A DNA stretch of 64,000 nucleotides from Ravibacter sp037191015 (GTDB taxonomy: Bacteria; Bacteroidota; Bacteroidia; Cytophagales; Spirosomataceae). The notes beneath the pieces are model-generated. The model did no database searches and was not told where the DNA came from. It saw only the letters and a list, made by a program, of their open reading frames with translations. Both the position numbers and the translations under genes were made by a program. The stretch spans positions 248,001 through 312,000 of the forward strand of contig JBBCKD010000031.1 of assembly GCA_037191015.1 (NCBI GenBank), written 5' to 3'. Position 1 is the first letter of the stretch, and each line of letters begins with the position of its first letter. This document shows positions 55,216-63,017 of this stretch, piece after piece.

Positions 55216-56121
55216 TTGAAAATATCATATAACAAAACGCTTGCAGCAAACGGTCCCTTTCTCATGCTGGGCGCCTGCCTCGCTTTTTCGGTGATGGTAG
55301 CTTCTTCCAAAATATTGGGAAAATACTATGACACCGCCCAGCAGGTCTTCTTCAGGAACCTGATAGGTACAGCTTTTGTAATGATCAGCCTGGTACGCCG
55401 CCCGGCGCACCACAAGGGCGGGAAGCCGCTGCTGCTCGTGTCGCGGGGGGTGATCGGGACCCTCTCTCTTTACCTGCTCTTCTATGCGATCAGTACCCTG
55501 GGTATGGCGAGATCCATCACCTACCAGTATACGTATCCCCTATTTATGGCTATATTCTCTTATTTTCTTTTCAAAGAAATGCCTTCCAAAAGAGAAATAG
55601 CCGCTATTCTAGCCGGTATGACCGGTGTTTGGCTGATCTTCCGTCCCGACATACAGATCCCTTTAAAAAGTCACATCATCGGGCTCGGGAACGCGCTGCT
55701 CACCACGTTTGCATACCTGGCCATCAAGCAGCTCAGCTATTATTACGATTCACGCTATATCGTGCTTTCCTTCATGCTGAGCGGGATTATATTGCCTCTG
55801 CTTTCCATAGTCGCCGGCAGGTATTTCAGCTGGCAGGAGTTGGGGTTCCTCCTGGGGCACTTCAGGTGGCCCGACCAGCCGCTTCATTGGATCCTTTTCC
55901 TCGTATTAGGCCTGACTGCCCTCGCCGGACAGGTGCTGATGACCAATGCTTTTGCCTCCGGCAAAGTCAACCAGGTAGCGCCTATCGGCTATTTCAGCAT
56001 TTTGTTCTCGACGCTTTTAGGCCTCGTGCTCGGGGAATCGGCCCCTTCTCCCGGGATTATGGCCGGTATGGTCCTGATCATTACAGGCGGCGTCCTGATT
56101 ACGGCGTTTCCGAAGCGCTGA
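55216..56121 (+). CDS. EamA/DMT-family transporter
   Basis: This 301-residue membrane protein has ten hydrophobic segments in two halves, each an EamA domain (first around residues 15-140, with SRGVIGTLSLYLLFYAISTL; second around 152-298, with GLTALAGQVLMTNAFASGKV and APIGYFSILFSTLLGLVLGE). It begins with TTG at 55216; the first ATG lies at residue 17. Members export metabolites such as amino acids or nucleosides. The substrate is unknown. It stands alone. Confidence 0.88.
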   Translation: MKISYNKTLAANGPFLMLGACLAFSVMVASSKILGKYYDTAQQVFFRNLIGTAFVMISLVRRPAHHKGGKPLLLVSRGVIGTLSLYLLFYAISTLGMARSITYQYTYPLFMAIFSYFLFKEMPSKREIAAILAGMTGVWLIFRPDIQIPLKSHIIGLGNALLTTFAYLAIKQLSYYYDSRYIVLSFMLSGIILPLLSIVAGRYFSWQELGFLLGHFRWPDQPLHWILFLVLGLTALAGQVLMTNAFASGKVNQVAPIGYFSILFSTLLGLVLGESAPSPGIMAGMVLIITGGVLITAFPKR

Positions 56122-56127
56122 GGTTGT

Positions 56128-56158
56128 TTTGACTTTAAATCGCAATGTACTATATTTA
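56128..56158 (+). promoter_or_regulatory. Promoter of the small secreted protein and sulfatase genes
   Basis: TTTG (56128-56131) and TATATTTA (56151-56158, seven of eight consensus bases) are 19 bp apart, 32 bp before the ATG at 56191. Confidence 0.5.
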
Positions 56159-56190
56159 ACCTTCTATGCAACCAACCATTCCATCACACT

Positions 56191-56499
56191 ATGAAATCAT
56201 ACCTGCTGGCCGTCCCCGCCATGTTACTTTGTTTTTCGCTTTCTGCCGGCGCGCAGGAAGACGTTCGTGTTCTGCACCGGAAACTGAAATCCGAAATAGA
56301 GAAATCCTATAAAAGCAAGACCATCACCCAAAATGAATACAACAAGATGATGGAAGAGCACCGGGGCATTAACAAAAGCATCGAGCTTGCCCTGATCGAC
56401 GGGCATCTTTCCCCCGATGAAAAAAATAAAATACTGGGCAAGATCAACCGTTCCAAAAAACGGCTTATACGTTATAAAAACAATAATGAAGTATATTAA
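56191..56499 (+). CDS. Small secreted helical protein, unknown
   Basis: This 102-residue protein has a signal peptide ending near residue 21 (SAGAQ). The rest is strongly charged and helical (VLHRKLKSEIEKSYKSKTIT, LIDGHLSPDEKNKILGKINR). The DGHLSPDEKNKI stretch resembles a weak EF-hand-like loop but lacks the full pattern. It has a good promoter and lies 6 bp before a sulfatase gene, so the two are probably co-transcribed. I do not recognise the family. Confidence 0.65.
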   Translation: MKSYLLAVPAMLLCFSLSAGAQEDVRVLHRKLKSEIEKSYKSKTITQNEYNKMMEEHRGINKSIELALIDGHLSPDEKNKILGKINRSKKRLIRYKNNNEVY

Positions 56500-56505
56500 A
56501 CCCTG

Positions 56506-57984
56506 ATGAAATCCCGCCTTCAAAACCGGACGGCTATCCGACTGGTCATATTCACCTGCTTCCTGGCGGCAGGGGCCGGCATTACCTGTCGCCAGCCTGC
56601 CCCGGATCACGACCGGCCCAACCTTATTTTCATTCTCGCTGACGATCTGGGCTACGGCGACGTAGGGTTCAATGGCCAGCAGAAGATCAAAACCCCAAAC
56701 CTGGACAAGCTGGCTGGAGAAGGGATACGCTTTACGCGGTTTTATGCCGGGACGAGCGTGTGCGCGCCTTCCAGGTCTTCGCTGATGTCCGGTTTCCACA
56801 CAGGTCATACTTACATAAGAGGTAACAAAAGGGTTGAGCCCGAAGGCCAGCAGCCGATCGCCGACAGCGTGGTTACCATAGCTGAATTGCTCCGGGAAAA
56901 CGGCTACGCGACCGGGGCGTTCGGGAAATGGGGACTGGGGTCGCCCGGCTCAGAGGGGGATCCGCTCCGCCAGGGCTTTGATCACTTCTTCGGGTACAAT
57001 TGCCAGACGCTGGCTCACCGTTACTACCCGGCTTACCTGTGGGACAACGATAAGAAAGTAATGCTGGATGCCAATGAAAACCTGCAAAAAACGGTAGTCT
57101 ATGCGCCGGACCTGATCCAGGATAAGGCGCTGGAATTTGTCGCTTCACAGGATGGGAAAAAGCCCTTTTTCATGCTCTTACCCTATATTCTGCCGCATGC
57201 CGAGCTTGTTGCACCCGACGATTCGCTCCTGCAGTACTACAAGGGCAAATTCCCCGAAACACCGTTTGCCGGGAATGACTACGGCCCGGAGGCCACCAAA
57301 GGCGGTTACGCCTCGCAGGCTTTTCCGCGTGCTACGTTTGCAGCTATGGTGGCCCGTCTTGATATGTACGTAGGGCAAATCGTGGAAGCATTACGTCAAA
57401 AGGGGCTTGACAAAAATACGCTGATCATTTTCACCAGCGATAACGGCCCTCATGTGGAGGCCGGGGCCGATCCTGTTTTCTTTAACAGCAACGGCGGCTT
57501 CCGGGGCGTTAAACGCGACCTGTACGAAGGCGGGATCCGCGTACCGACGGCGGCATACTGGCCCGGTGTTGTGAAGCCCGGTATCAGTCACCATGCAGGT
57601 GCGTTTTGGGATATCCTTCCCACTTTCACGGAACTGGCAGGGATAGAAAAGCGACCGGCGACAGACGGGATTTCGCTGGTCCCGACTTTACTGGGAAAAG
57701 GGAATCAATCCGTACATGACTATTTATACTGGGAGTTTCATGAAAAAGGCGGCCGCCAGGCGGTAAGCCGGGGCGACTGGAAAGCCCTGCGGCTCGAGGC
57801 CAATGACCCTGCCAGGACAACGGTCGAACTGTATGATCTTTCAAAAGATCCGCAAGAATCGGACAACCTGGCGGAAACCTATCCGGAAAAAACGGCGGAG
57901 CTCGTCCGGCTGATGGACCAGGCGCACCGTCCCTCTGCTTTATTTCCATTTGCGGGGGAAAGGAAACAGCGCCAACCCCGTTAA
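56506..57984 (+). CDS. Arylsulfatase-type sulfatase
   Basis: This 492-residue enzyme has a lipoprotein-like signal with cysteine at residue 28. The metal site begins LIFILADDLGYGDVG (40-54). The signature is SVCAPSRSSLMSG (84-96), with Cys86 to become formylglycine. A second metal-site stretch is LIIFTSDNGPHVEAG. The layout matches arylsulfatases of the S1 family acting on sulfated glycans. A second sulfatase gene follows 23 bp later. The pair suggests stepwise removal of two different sulfate groups. Confidence 0.93.
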   Translation: MKSRLQNRTAIRLVIFTCFLAAGAGITCRQPAPDHDRPNLIFILADDLGYGDVGFNGQQKIKTPNLDKLAGEGIRFTRFYAGTSVCAPSRSSLMSGFHTGHTYIRGNKRVEPEGQQPIADSVVTIAELLRENGYATGAFGKWGLGSPGSEGDPLRQGFDHFFGYNCQTLAHRYYPAYLWDNDKKVMLDANENLQKTVVYAPDLIQDKALEFVASQDGKKPFFMLLPYILPHAELVAPDDSLLQYYKGKFPETPFAGNDYGPEATKGGYASQAFPRATFAAMVARLDMYVGQIVEALRQKGLDKNTLIIFTSDNGPHVEAGADPVFFNSNGGFRGVKRDLYEGGIRVPTAAYWPGVVKPGISHHAGAFWDILPTFTELAGIEKRPATDGISLVPTLLGKGNQSVHDYLYWEFHEKGGRQAVSRGDWKALRLEANDPARTTVELYDLSKDPQESDNLAETYPEKTAELVRLMDQAHRPSALFPFAGERKQRQPR

Positions 57985-58007
57985 ATTCGGGATATTCAAA
58001 AAAAGAT

Positions 58008-59879
58008 ATGATACGCAATTCACTACTTTTAACGATCTGGGCCGCTTTCCTGTCGCCCGGCATAAGCGCCGGGGAAGCTGCCCGTCCTAATATCATCTGG
58101 ATAACCAGTGAAGATAACGGGGCGTTCCTGGGATGCTACGGAGATCCGTTCGCCACCACACCGCACCTCGACAGGCTTGCTTCCCGCGGGTTTATGTATA
58201 CCCACGCCTTTTCCAATACTGCCGTTTGCGCTCCTTCGCGCAATACCATTATTACGGGTGTCTATGCCAACAGCAACGGGCACCAGAATATGCGCAGCAC
58301 CTACCGGAAATCGGACCAGGTTCTGCTCTATCCTCAATTGTTGAGGCAGGCCGGATATTACTGCACGAACCGGAAAAAGGAAGATTTTAATATTGATCCT
58401 GCCCAGACCCAAAACGTCTGGGATGCCCTGGGCCCGGAAGCGCATTATAAAAACAGGCCGAAGGGAGCTCCGTTCTTTGCCGTTTTCAACATTGAAATAT
58501 CCCACGAAAGCAGCCTTTTCGACCCGATCCCGGACGACAAGCTCCGCCACAAACCCGAGAAAGTGAAGCTGCCCCCCTATCATCCCGATTCTCCTGAAAT
58601 GCGCCATGACTGGGCGCAATACTACGATAAGATAGAAGATATGGATGCCGCGGTAGGAAAGCTGCTCAAAGAGCTGGAAGAAAGCGGCGAAGCTGAAAAC
58701 ACCATCGTTTTCTACTACAGCGACCATGCCGGCGTGCTGGCCCGCAGCAAAAGGTATCTTTATGATACCGGGACGCGGGTCCCCTTCATTGTCTATATAC
58801 CGGAAAAGTTCAAAAAAATGTACCCCGCTGAAAGGCCCGGACAGAAAGTGGATCGGTTGATCAGCTTCGTGGACCTGGCCCCTACCCTGATGAGCATCGC
58901 AGGCGCGCCGGTTCAGCAGTACATGCAGGGCAAACCTTTCCTGGGTGCTAAAACAGCACCGGAACCCGCTTTTGTCTACCAGTTCCGGGATCGTATGGAC
59001 GAACGGTTCGACATGAGCCGCTCGGTGGTGGATCGTAAATTCCGGTATACCCGGAACTATATGCCCCACCGTATCTACGGGCAGTACATAGCATACCTTT
59101 TCCGTGCTGCCTCGATACGTTCCTGGGAGGAGGCCTGTAAAAACGGCAGGTGCAATGAGCTGCAGCGCGCTTTCTGGGAGACTAAACCCGTTGAAGAGCT
59201 GTATGACCGGGAAAACGACCCCTGGGAAGTGCACAACCTGGCGGCTGATCCGGCTTATAAGCAGGTGCTGACAAGGATGCGCAAAGCCTGCCATGACTGG
59301 ATGCTGGACATCCATGATACGGGTTTTATACCGGAGGCAGAGATGATCGATATGGTGGGCAGGGGGAATGCATATGATTACATGCGACAGAACAGGGTCC
59401 CGCTGGAACAGATCATCCGGGCGGCAGATCTTTCCGGTGATCCCGGATCGGGAGACCTGTCAGAATTAGTGAAGCTCCTGGATTCGGATCAGGCGGCGAT
59501 TCGTTACTGGGCTGCAACAGGCCTGCTGGTACGGGTTGAAAAGGCTCAAACAGCGATACCCGCGTTGATAAAGGCGGCAAAAGACCCGTCGAACAGTGTG
59601 GCAATAGTTGCGGCGGAAACGCTTTACAGGCTCGGCGAAAAGGAAACCGGGAAACAGGCCCTTCTCCGCGCACTGGCTTCTACCAATATGATGGCCCGGG
59701 CACAGGCGCTCAATGTCATTGACTACGTGGATGAAAACGGCCCGGAAATCAAAGACGCGACACTGGCTATTTTCAAAGATGGCAAAAAGCTGCAGGTACA
59801 GAGCCGGTACGATCACCGGTGCGTCATACAGCTTTTTGATAAATGGGGGCTTCAGCTAAAAGATTACGGCATAGAGTAA
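58008..59879 (+). CDS. Sulfatase with C-terminal HEAT-like repeats (heparan-sulfatase type)
   Basis: This 623-residue enzyme has a signal peptide (about 1-22). The metal-binding start is NIIWITSEDNGAFLGCYGD, and the signature is AVCAPSRNTIITG (72-84) with Cys74. FYYSDHAGVLARSKRYLYD gives a later active-site stretch. The sulfatase core ends near residue 470. Residues 480-610 form HEAT-type repeats (LDSDQAAIRYWAATGLL, AAKDPSNSVAIVAAETLYRL). The core resembles N-sulfoglucosamine sulfohydrolase-type enzymes. It ends 27 bp before the convergent regulator gene. Confidence 0.9.
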   Translation: MIRNSLLLTIWAAFLSPGISAGEAARPNIIWITSEDNGAFLGCYGDPFATTPHLDRLASRGFMYTHAFSNTAVCAPSRNTIITGVYANSNGHQNMRSTYRKSDQVLLYPQLLRQAGYYCTNRKKEDFNIDPAQTQNVWDALGPEAHYKNRPKGAPFFAVFNIEISHESSLFDPIPDDKLRHKPEKVKLPPYHPDSPEMRHDWAQYYDKIEDMDAAVGKLLKELEESGEAENTIVFYYSDHAGVLARSKRYLYDTGTRVPFIVYIPEKFKKMYPAERPGQKVDRLISFVDLAPTLMSIAGAPVQQYMQGKPFLGAKTAPEPAFVYQFRDRMDERFDMSRSVVDRKFRYTRNYMPHRIYGQYIAYLFRAASIRSWEEACKNGRCNELQRAFWETKPVEELYDRENDPWEVHNLAADPAYKQVLTRMRKACHDWMLDIHDTGFIPEAEMIDMVGRGNAYDYMRQNRVPLEQIIRAADLSGDPGSGDLSELVKLLDSDQAAIRYWAATGLLVRVEKAQTAIPALIKAAKDPSNSVAIVAAETLYRLGEKETGKQALLRALASTNMMARAQALNVIDYVDENGPEIKDATLAIFKDGKKLQVQSRYDHRCVIQLFDKWGLQLKDYGIE

Positions 59880-59906
59880 AATCTTTCTTTTTAGCCCGTT
59901 TCAGCA

Positions 59907-60611
59907 TCAGCGTTCGAACAGGCGTATAAAATGATTTTCCAGGTGGCGGCGCATCCCGTTCCGGAACATCTCGGCATTCCCGGTCTCAATGATGTCCACC
60001 AGGTCTTTGTGGGAAACAAAAGAGTCGGTCGCATGCACCTTTCTCAACAGGCCGCTGGCATGCACGTAATCAAAAACCGGCAGCAGCAACTGCTGGAACT
60101 TTTTCATGGTTTCGTTCCTGGTGATCTCATACAGCTTACCGTGAAAAGCGATCTCATGATTGATTTCGAATACCACGCCGTCTGCTTCCGCCGGCTCGCT
60201 CAGAACGATCTTCCTCAATTCCACGATATCTTCCGGCTCTACCCGCTCCATAATAAAGTCGGCCATCCCGATCTCCAGCGATAGCCGCATTTCGAAAATT
60301 CCCTTCAGCGTCCCGTCGTCCAGGATCTTGGGATTCATGCTCCTTTCCAGGATCGAAACCAGGTCGGGGCTCGTAATCACCGCTCCTTTCTTCTTCCTGG
60401 ATTCAATCAGGCCCATCAGCCGCAACCGGAGCAACGCTTCCCTGACAACCGTGCGGCTCACTCCCAGCACTTCCGCAAGCTCCAGCTCCTTGGGAATAGA
60501 ATCGCCTACCTTCAGATTGTTTTCTATCAGCAGCGCGATAAGATTGGTTTCGACCTTATCTACCAACGAGCTGGTGTCGATTGTCTTAAGAGAGCCCAGG
60601 ACGGTATTCAT
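59907..60611 (-). CDS. FadR-subfamily GntR regulator
   Basis: The ATG at 60611 (MNTVLGSLKT) is the likely start, giving 234 residues; the upstream in-frame codon is TTG. The winged helix-turn-helix is at about residues 20-88 (LELAEVLGVSRTVVREALLR, RLMGLIESRKKKGAVI). An FCD ligand-binding domain follows (about 100-230), with histidines (EINHEIAFHGKLYEITRN) that usually bind metal and an organic acid. Its position next to the NanA/NanM genes suggests it senses sialic acid or a product of it. TGT-N3-ACA sites lie upstream. Confidence 0.87.
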   Translation of the reverse strand: MNTVLGSLKTIDTSSLVDKVETNLIALLIENNLKVGDSIPKELELAEVLGVSRTVVREALLRLRLMGLIESRKKKGAVITSPDLVSILERSMNPKILDDGTLKGIFEMRLSLEIGMADFIMERVEPEDIVELRKIVLSEPAEADGVVFEINHEIAFHGKLYEITRNETMKKFQQLLLPVFDYVHASGLLRKVHATDSFVSHKDLVDIIETGNAEMFRNGMRRHLENHFIRLFER

Positions 60612-60631
60612 TAATTTCAAATTGTACTATG

Positions 60632-60640
60632 TGTATAACA
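60632..60640. promoter_or_regulatory. Candidate FadR-type operator 1
   Basis: TGTATAACA fits the palindrome TGT-N3-ACA typical for FadR-subfamily regulators. It lies between the regulator's -7 element and its start codon, a place suited for self-repression. Confidence 0.45.
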
Positions 60641-60657
60641 ATGCGGTGAATTGCTTG

Positions 60658-60665
60658 CAAAGTTA
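60658..60665 (-). promoter_or_regulatory. -7 promoter element of the FadR-type regulator gene
   Basis: The minus strand reads TAACTTTG, a full match to TAnnTTTG, 47 bp before the ATG at 60611. Confidence 0.5.
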
Positions 60666-60695
60666 AAAGTTTACATACACATTTGTAAAATATTA

Positions 60696-60704
60696 TGTTA
60701 TACA
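60696..60704. promoter_or_regulatory. Candidate FadR-type operator 2
   Basis: TGTTATACA is a second TGT-N3-ACA palindrome, nearly the inverse of the site at 60632. It would sit in the promoter region of the rightward genes. Confidence 0.45.
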
Positions 60705-60723
60705 TATTCTTAGACCACTCCTT

Positions 60724-60882
60724 ATGAAATTCCGGCATGTCCTGGTTCCCGCGGAGTTCCCGGTCTCATTGACCGCACCCGGCCAGCAGCTGCACAACGG
60801 GATCGCCCTGCCCGAAGAATGGCCGCCCCGCCATGAGTTCGTGAAGGCGCCCTGCGACAAAACCCATCCACCAGTTTTTTAA
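60724..60882 (+). pseudogene. 52-codon ORF, possibly the remnant of a larger gene's start
   Basis: An ATG at 60724 opens a frame of 52 codons ending at TAA 60880-60882. It encodes a stretch around LHNGIALPEEWPPRHE. From memory, this resembles the N-terminus of larger Bacteroidota glycosidase-like proteins, which continue past the WPPR motif. Here it stops soon after, at HPPVF. It ends 19 bp before the NanA-like gene. It may be a deletion remnant, or a small leader peptide. Confidence 0.4.
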
Positions 60883-60901
60883 TAAAAAGCAGATATACAA
60901 A

Positions 60902-61822
60902 ATGAACTACAAAAAAATAGAGGGATTGATCGCAGCGCCATTTACGCCCATGAATACGGACGGAGCCCTGCAGCTTTCCGTGATCCCGGATTATTACAAA
61001 AGGCTCAGGCAAAATGGCGTCAGCGGCGCCTTTATTATCGGTTCGACAGGAGAAGGCGTGTCGCTGTCTATGTCGGAAAAAAAGCAGGTCATCACGGCCT
61101 GGGTAAGCCTCACCGGTAACGACCCCGGCTTCATACTGATCCCGCTGCTGGGCGGGACCTCCCTGACAGACTGTATAGAACTGGCGCAATTCTCCAGGGA
61201 TGCGGGGGTAGACGCCGTTTCATTCACGGCTCCCTTCTATTTCAAGCCGTCGTCGGCATCGCAACTGGCCGCCTGCTGTAAAAAAATAGCGGATGCCGTA
61301 CCTGACCTGCCCTTTTACTACTATCATATCCCCGTACTGACGGGGGTGGGCATACCCGTTTATGACCTGCTGCAGGAAGTAGACGGATTGATCCCCAATT
61401 TTGCGGGCGTCAAATACACTCATGAAGATTTTATGGATTTTCTCTCCTGCATCCACTACGCGGACGGGAAGTACGATATGCTGTGGGGCAGGGATGAGAA
61501 TATGTTGCCTGCGCTTGCCCTGGGTACCCGGGGCGCTGTAGGAAGCACCTACAACTATGTTCCCGCGCTGTATCTTGAGCTGATCCGGGCCTTTGAAGAA
61601 AAAAACCTGCAAAAGGCGGCACGACTTCAACAGCTTTCTATCGACCTCATCAGGCTTCTGGGAAAGTATGGAGGCATTTCTGTCGGTAAAGGCTACATGA
61701 AGCTGGCCGGCCTTGACTGCGGGGAATTCAGGTTACCCATCAAAAATATGGATGAAATACAGTGGGAAAAGTTCCGCGAAGACGTCCGGAACCTTCATCT
61801 CGATCCCTATTTTCTGAAGTAA
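60902..61822 (+). CDS. nanA: N-acetylneuraminate-lyase-type aldolase (DHDPS family)
   Basis: This 306-residue protein has the DHDPS/NAL fold. The substrate loop is IIGSTGEGVSLS (46-57). The catalytic Tyr is Tyr141 in YYYHIP, and the Schiff-base lysine is Lys171 in FAGVKYTHED. The GVKYT stretch favours N-acetylneuraminate lyase over dihydrodipicolinate synthase. It would cleave sialic acid to N-acetylmannosamine and pyruvate. It is followed by a NanM-like mutarotase gene and an MFS transporter gene, which supports this role. Confidence 0.85.
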   Translation: MNYKKIEGLIAAPFTPMNTDGALQLSVIPDYYKRLRQNGVSGAFIIGSTGEGVSLSMSEKKQVITAWVSLTGNDPGFILIPLLGGTSLTDCIELAQFSRDAGVDAVSFTAPFYFKPSSASQLAACCKKIADAVPDLPFYYYHIPVLTGVGIPVYDLLQEVDGLIPNFAGVKYTHEDFMDFLSCIHYADGKYDMLWGRDENMLPALALGTRGAVGSTYNYVPALYLELIRAFEEKNLQKAARLQQLSIDLIRLLGKYGGISVGKGYMKLAGLDCGEFRLPIKNMDEIQWEKFREDVRNLHLDPYFLK

Positions 61823-61844
61823 ATCCATCCCCTCGCCAAGCCTG

Positions 61845-63017
61845 ATGCTGCAAAAACTTGTTTTACCGATCCTGCTCTTCATGACGCTCACTTCCTGTGA
61901 TAAAAGAGAAGGCGGAAGCACCGTTGTATGGAAAACGGCAGGCTCCCTGCCTTCTCTGAACGCAAAAGAAGCGCTGGGTGTAGCCGGTCCTGTCAGCGGC
62001 TTCTCCGGAAACCGTTTGCTCATCGCAGGCGGCGCCAATTTTCCCGGGCAGCTTCCCTGGGAGGGCGGTATAAAAAAATACTACGACGACGTATACCTCT
62101 TTGACCCGGCGGAGCAGGCGTTCTTTACGGATACCCTGTCCTTAAAGCTCCCTTCCCCGGTAGCCTATGCCGGAAGCGTAACAGCCGGCGACCATGTTTA
62201 CTATGCCGGCGGGGAAAACGGGGAAGGCATTTCCAGACAGGTATACAGGCTTCAATGGAACGGGACTGCTCTCGTCACGGAAACACTGCCAGCACTGCCG
62301 CTGGGCGTGACCAACGCTTCCCTCCTGTCCTATGAAAATGCGCTTTATGTAGCGGGAGGTGAAACAACTGATGAGACATCCGATAAAATATGGCGCCTGT
62401 CCCTGAACCAGCCGCTTTCCGGTTGGGAACCACTGCCGCCGATGCCCCATCCCGCTTCCCATGCCGTCCAGCTGATCATCAGAAGCCGGGGGCAGGATTA
62501 CCTGTACACGATCGGCGGCCGCCGTAAAAACAGCAACGGGATCAGCACTATTTACAAGACCGTTTACGCGCTCAACCTCAAAACACTGGAATGGCAGCAA
62601 AAACAACCGCTTCCCTATCCGCTGGCCGCGGGATCGGGCGTCGTTACACCGGGCATAACTACAGACAACGACGATGCACTGCTTTTCGGTGGCGATAAAG
62701 GCGTCTTTTTTACCCGGATCGAGACCCTCATTGCGAAAGCGGCCGGGCTCGAAGGCGAGGCCAGAGATTCAGTGACCGGCCAAAAAAACAACCTGCAGGC
62801 AACCCACCCGGGCTTCAGCCGTGATGTACTGGTATACCATCCTGATACCGATGAATGGGAAATTGCAGACGAGATCCCGTTCACGGTACCCGTCACTACT
62901 GCGGCGGTATATCGCGAGGGGAAAATATACATTACCAGCGGTGAAATTAAACCCGGTATCCGCACCCCCGCTATTCTGGAAGGAACGATTCACCTAAAAC
63001 CTGGCCCCGGGCAATGA
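61845..63017 (+). CDS. nanM: Cyclically permuted mutarotase, NanM-like kelch lipoprotein
   Basis: This 390-residue protein has a lipoprotein signal with cysteine at residue 18 (LTSC). Kelch-type blades repeat through the sequence: LLIAGGANFPGQLPW, HVYYAGGENGEGIS, ALYVAGGETTDETS, YLYTIGGRRKNSNG, ALLFGGDKGVF and KIYITSGEIKPG. The layout matches the Bacteroidota mutarotases that speed up the alpha/beta change of sialic acid. It lies 22 bp after the lyase gene. The stop overlaps the MFS start (ATGA). Confidence 0.85.
   Translation: MLQKLVLPILLFMTLTSCDKREGGSTVVWKTAGSLPSLNAKEALGVAGPVSGFSGNRLLIAGGANFPGQLPWEGGIKKYYDDVYLFDPAEQAFFTDTLSLKLPSPVAYAGSVTAGDHVYYAGGENGEGISRQVYRLQWNGTALVTETLPALPLGVTNASLLSYENALYVAGGETTDETSDKIWRLSLNQPLSGWEPLPPMPHPASHAVQLIIRSRGQDYLYTIGGRRKNSNGISTIYKTVYALNLKTLEWQQKQPLPYPLAAGSGVVTPGITTDNDDALLFGGDKGVFFTRIETLIAKAAGLEGEARDSVTGQKNNLQATHPGFSRDVLVYHPDTDEWEIADEIPFTVPVTTAAVYREGKIYITSGEIKPGIRTPAILEGTIHLKPGPGQ

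Noticed and set aside
58029..59315. A 428-codon open frame on the minus strand
   Set aside because: It lies wholly inside the plus-strand sulfatase gene, whose active-site motifs are clear. Its sequence has no recognisable domain and low-complexity features of an antisense frame.
60722..61189. A 155-codon minus-strand frame at the nan region
   Set aside because: It overlaps the start of the NanA-like gene, which has full catalytic motifs, and has no domain.
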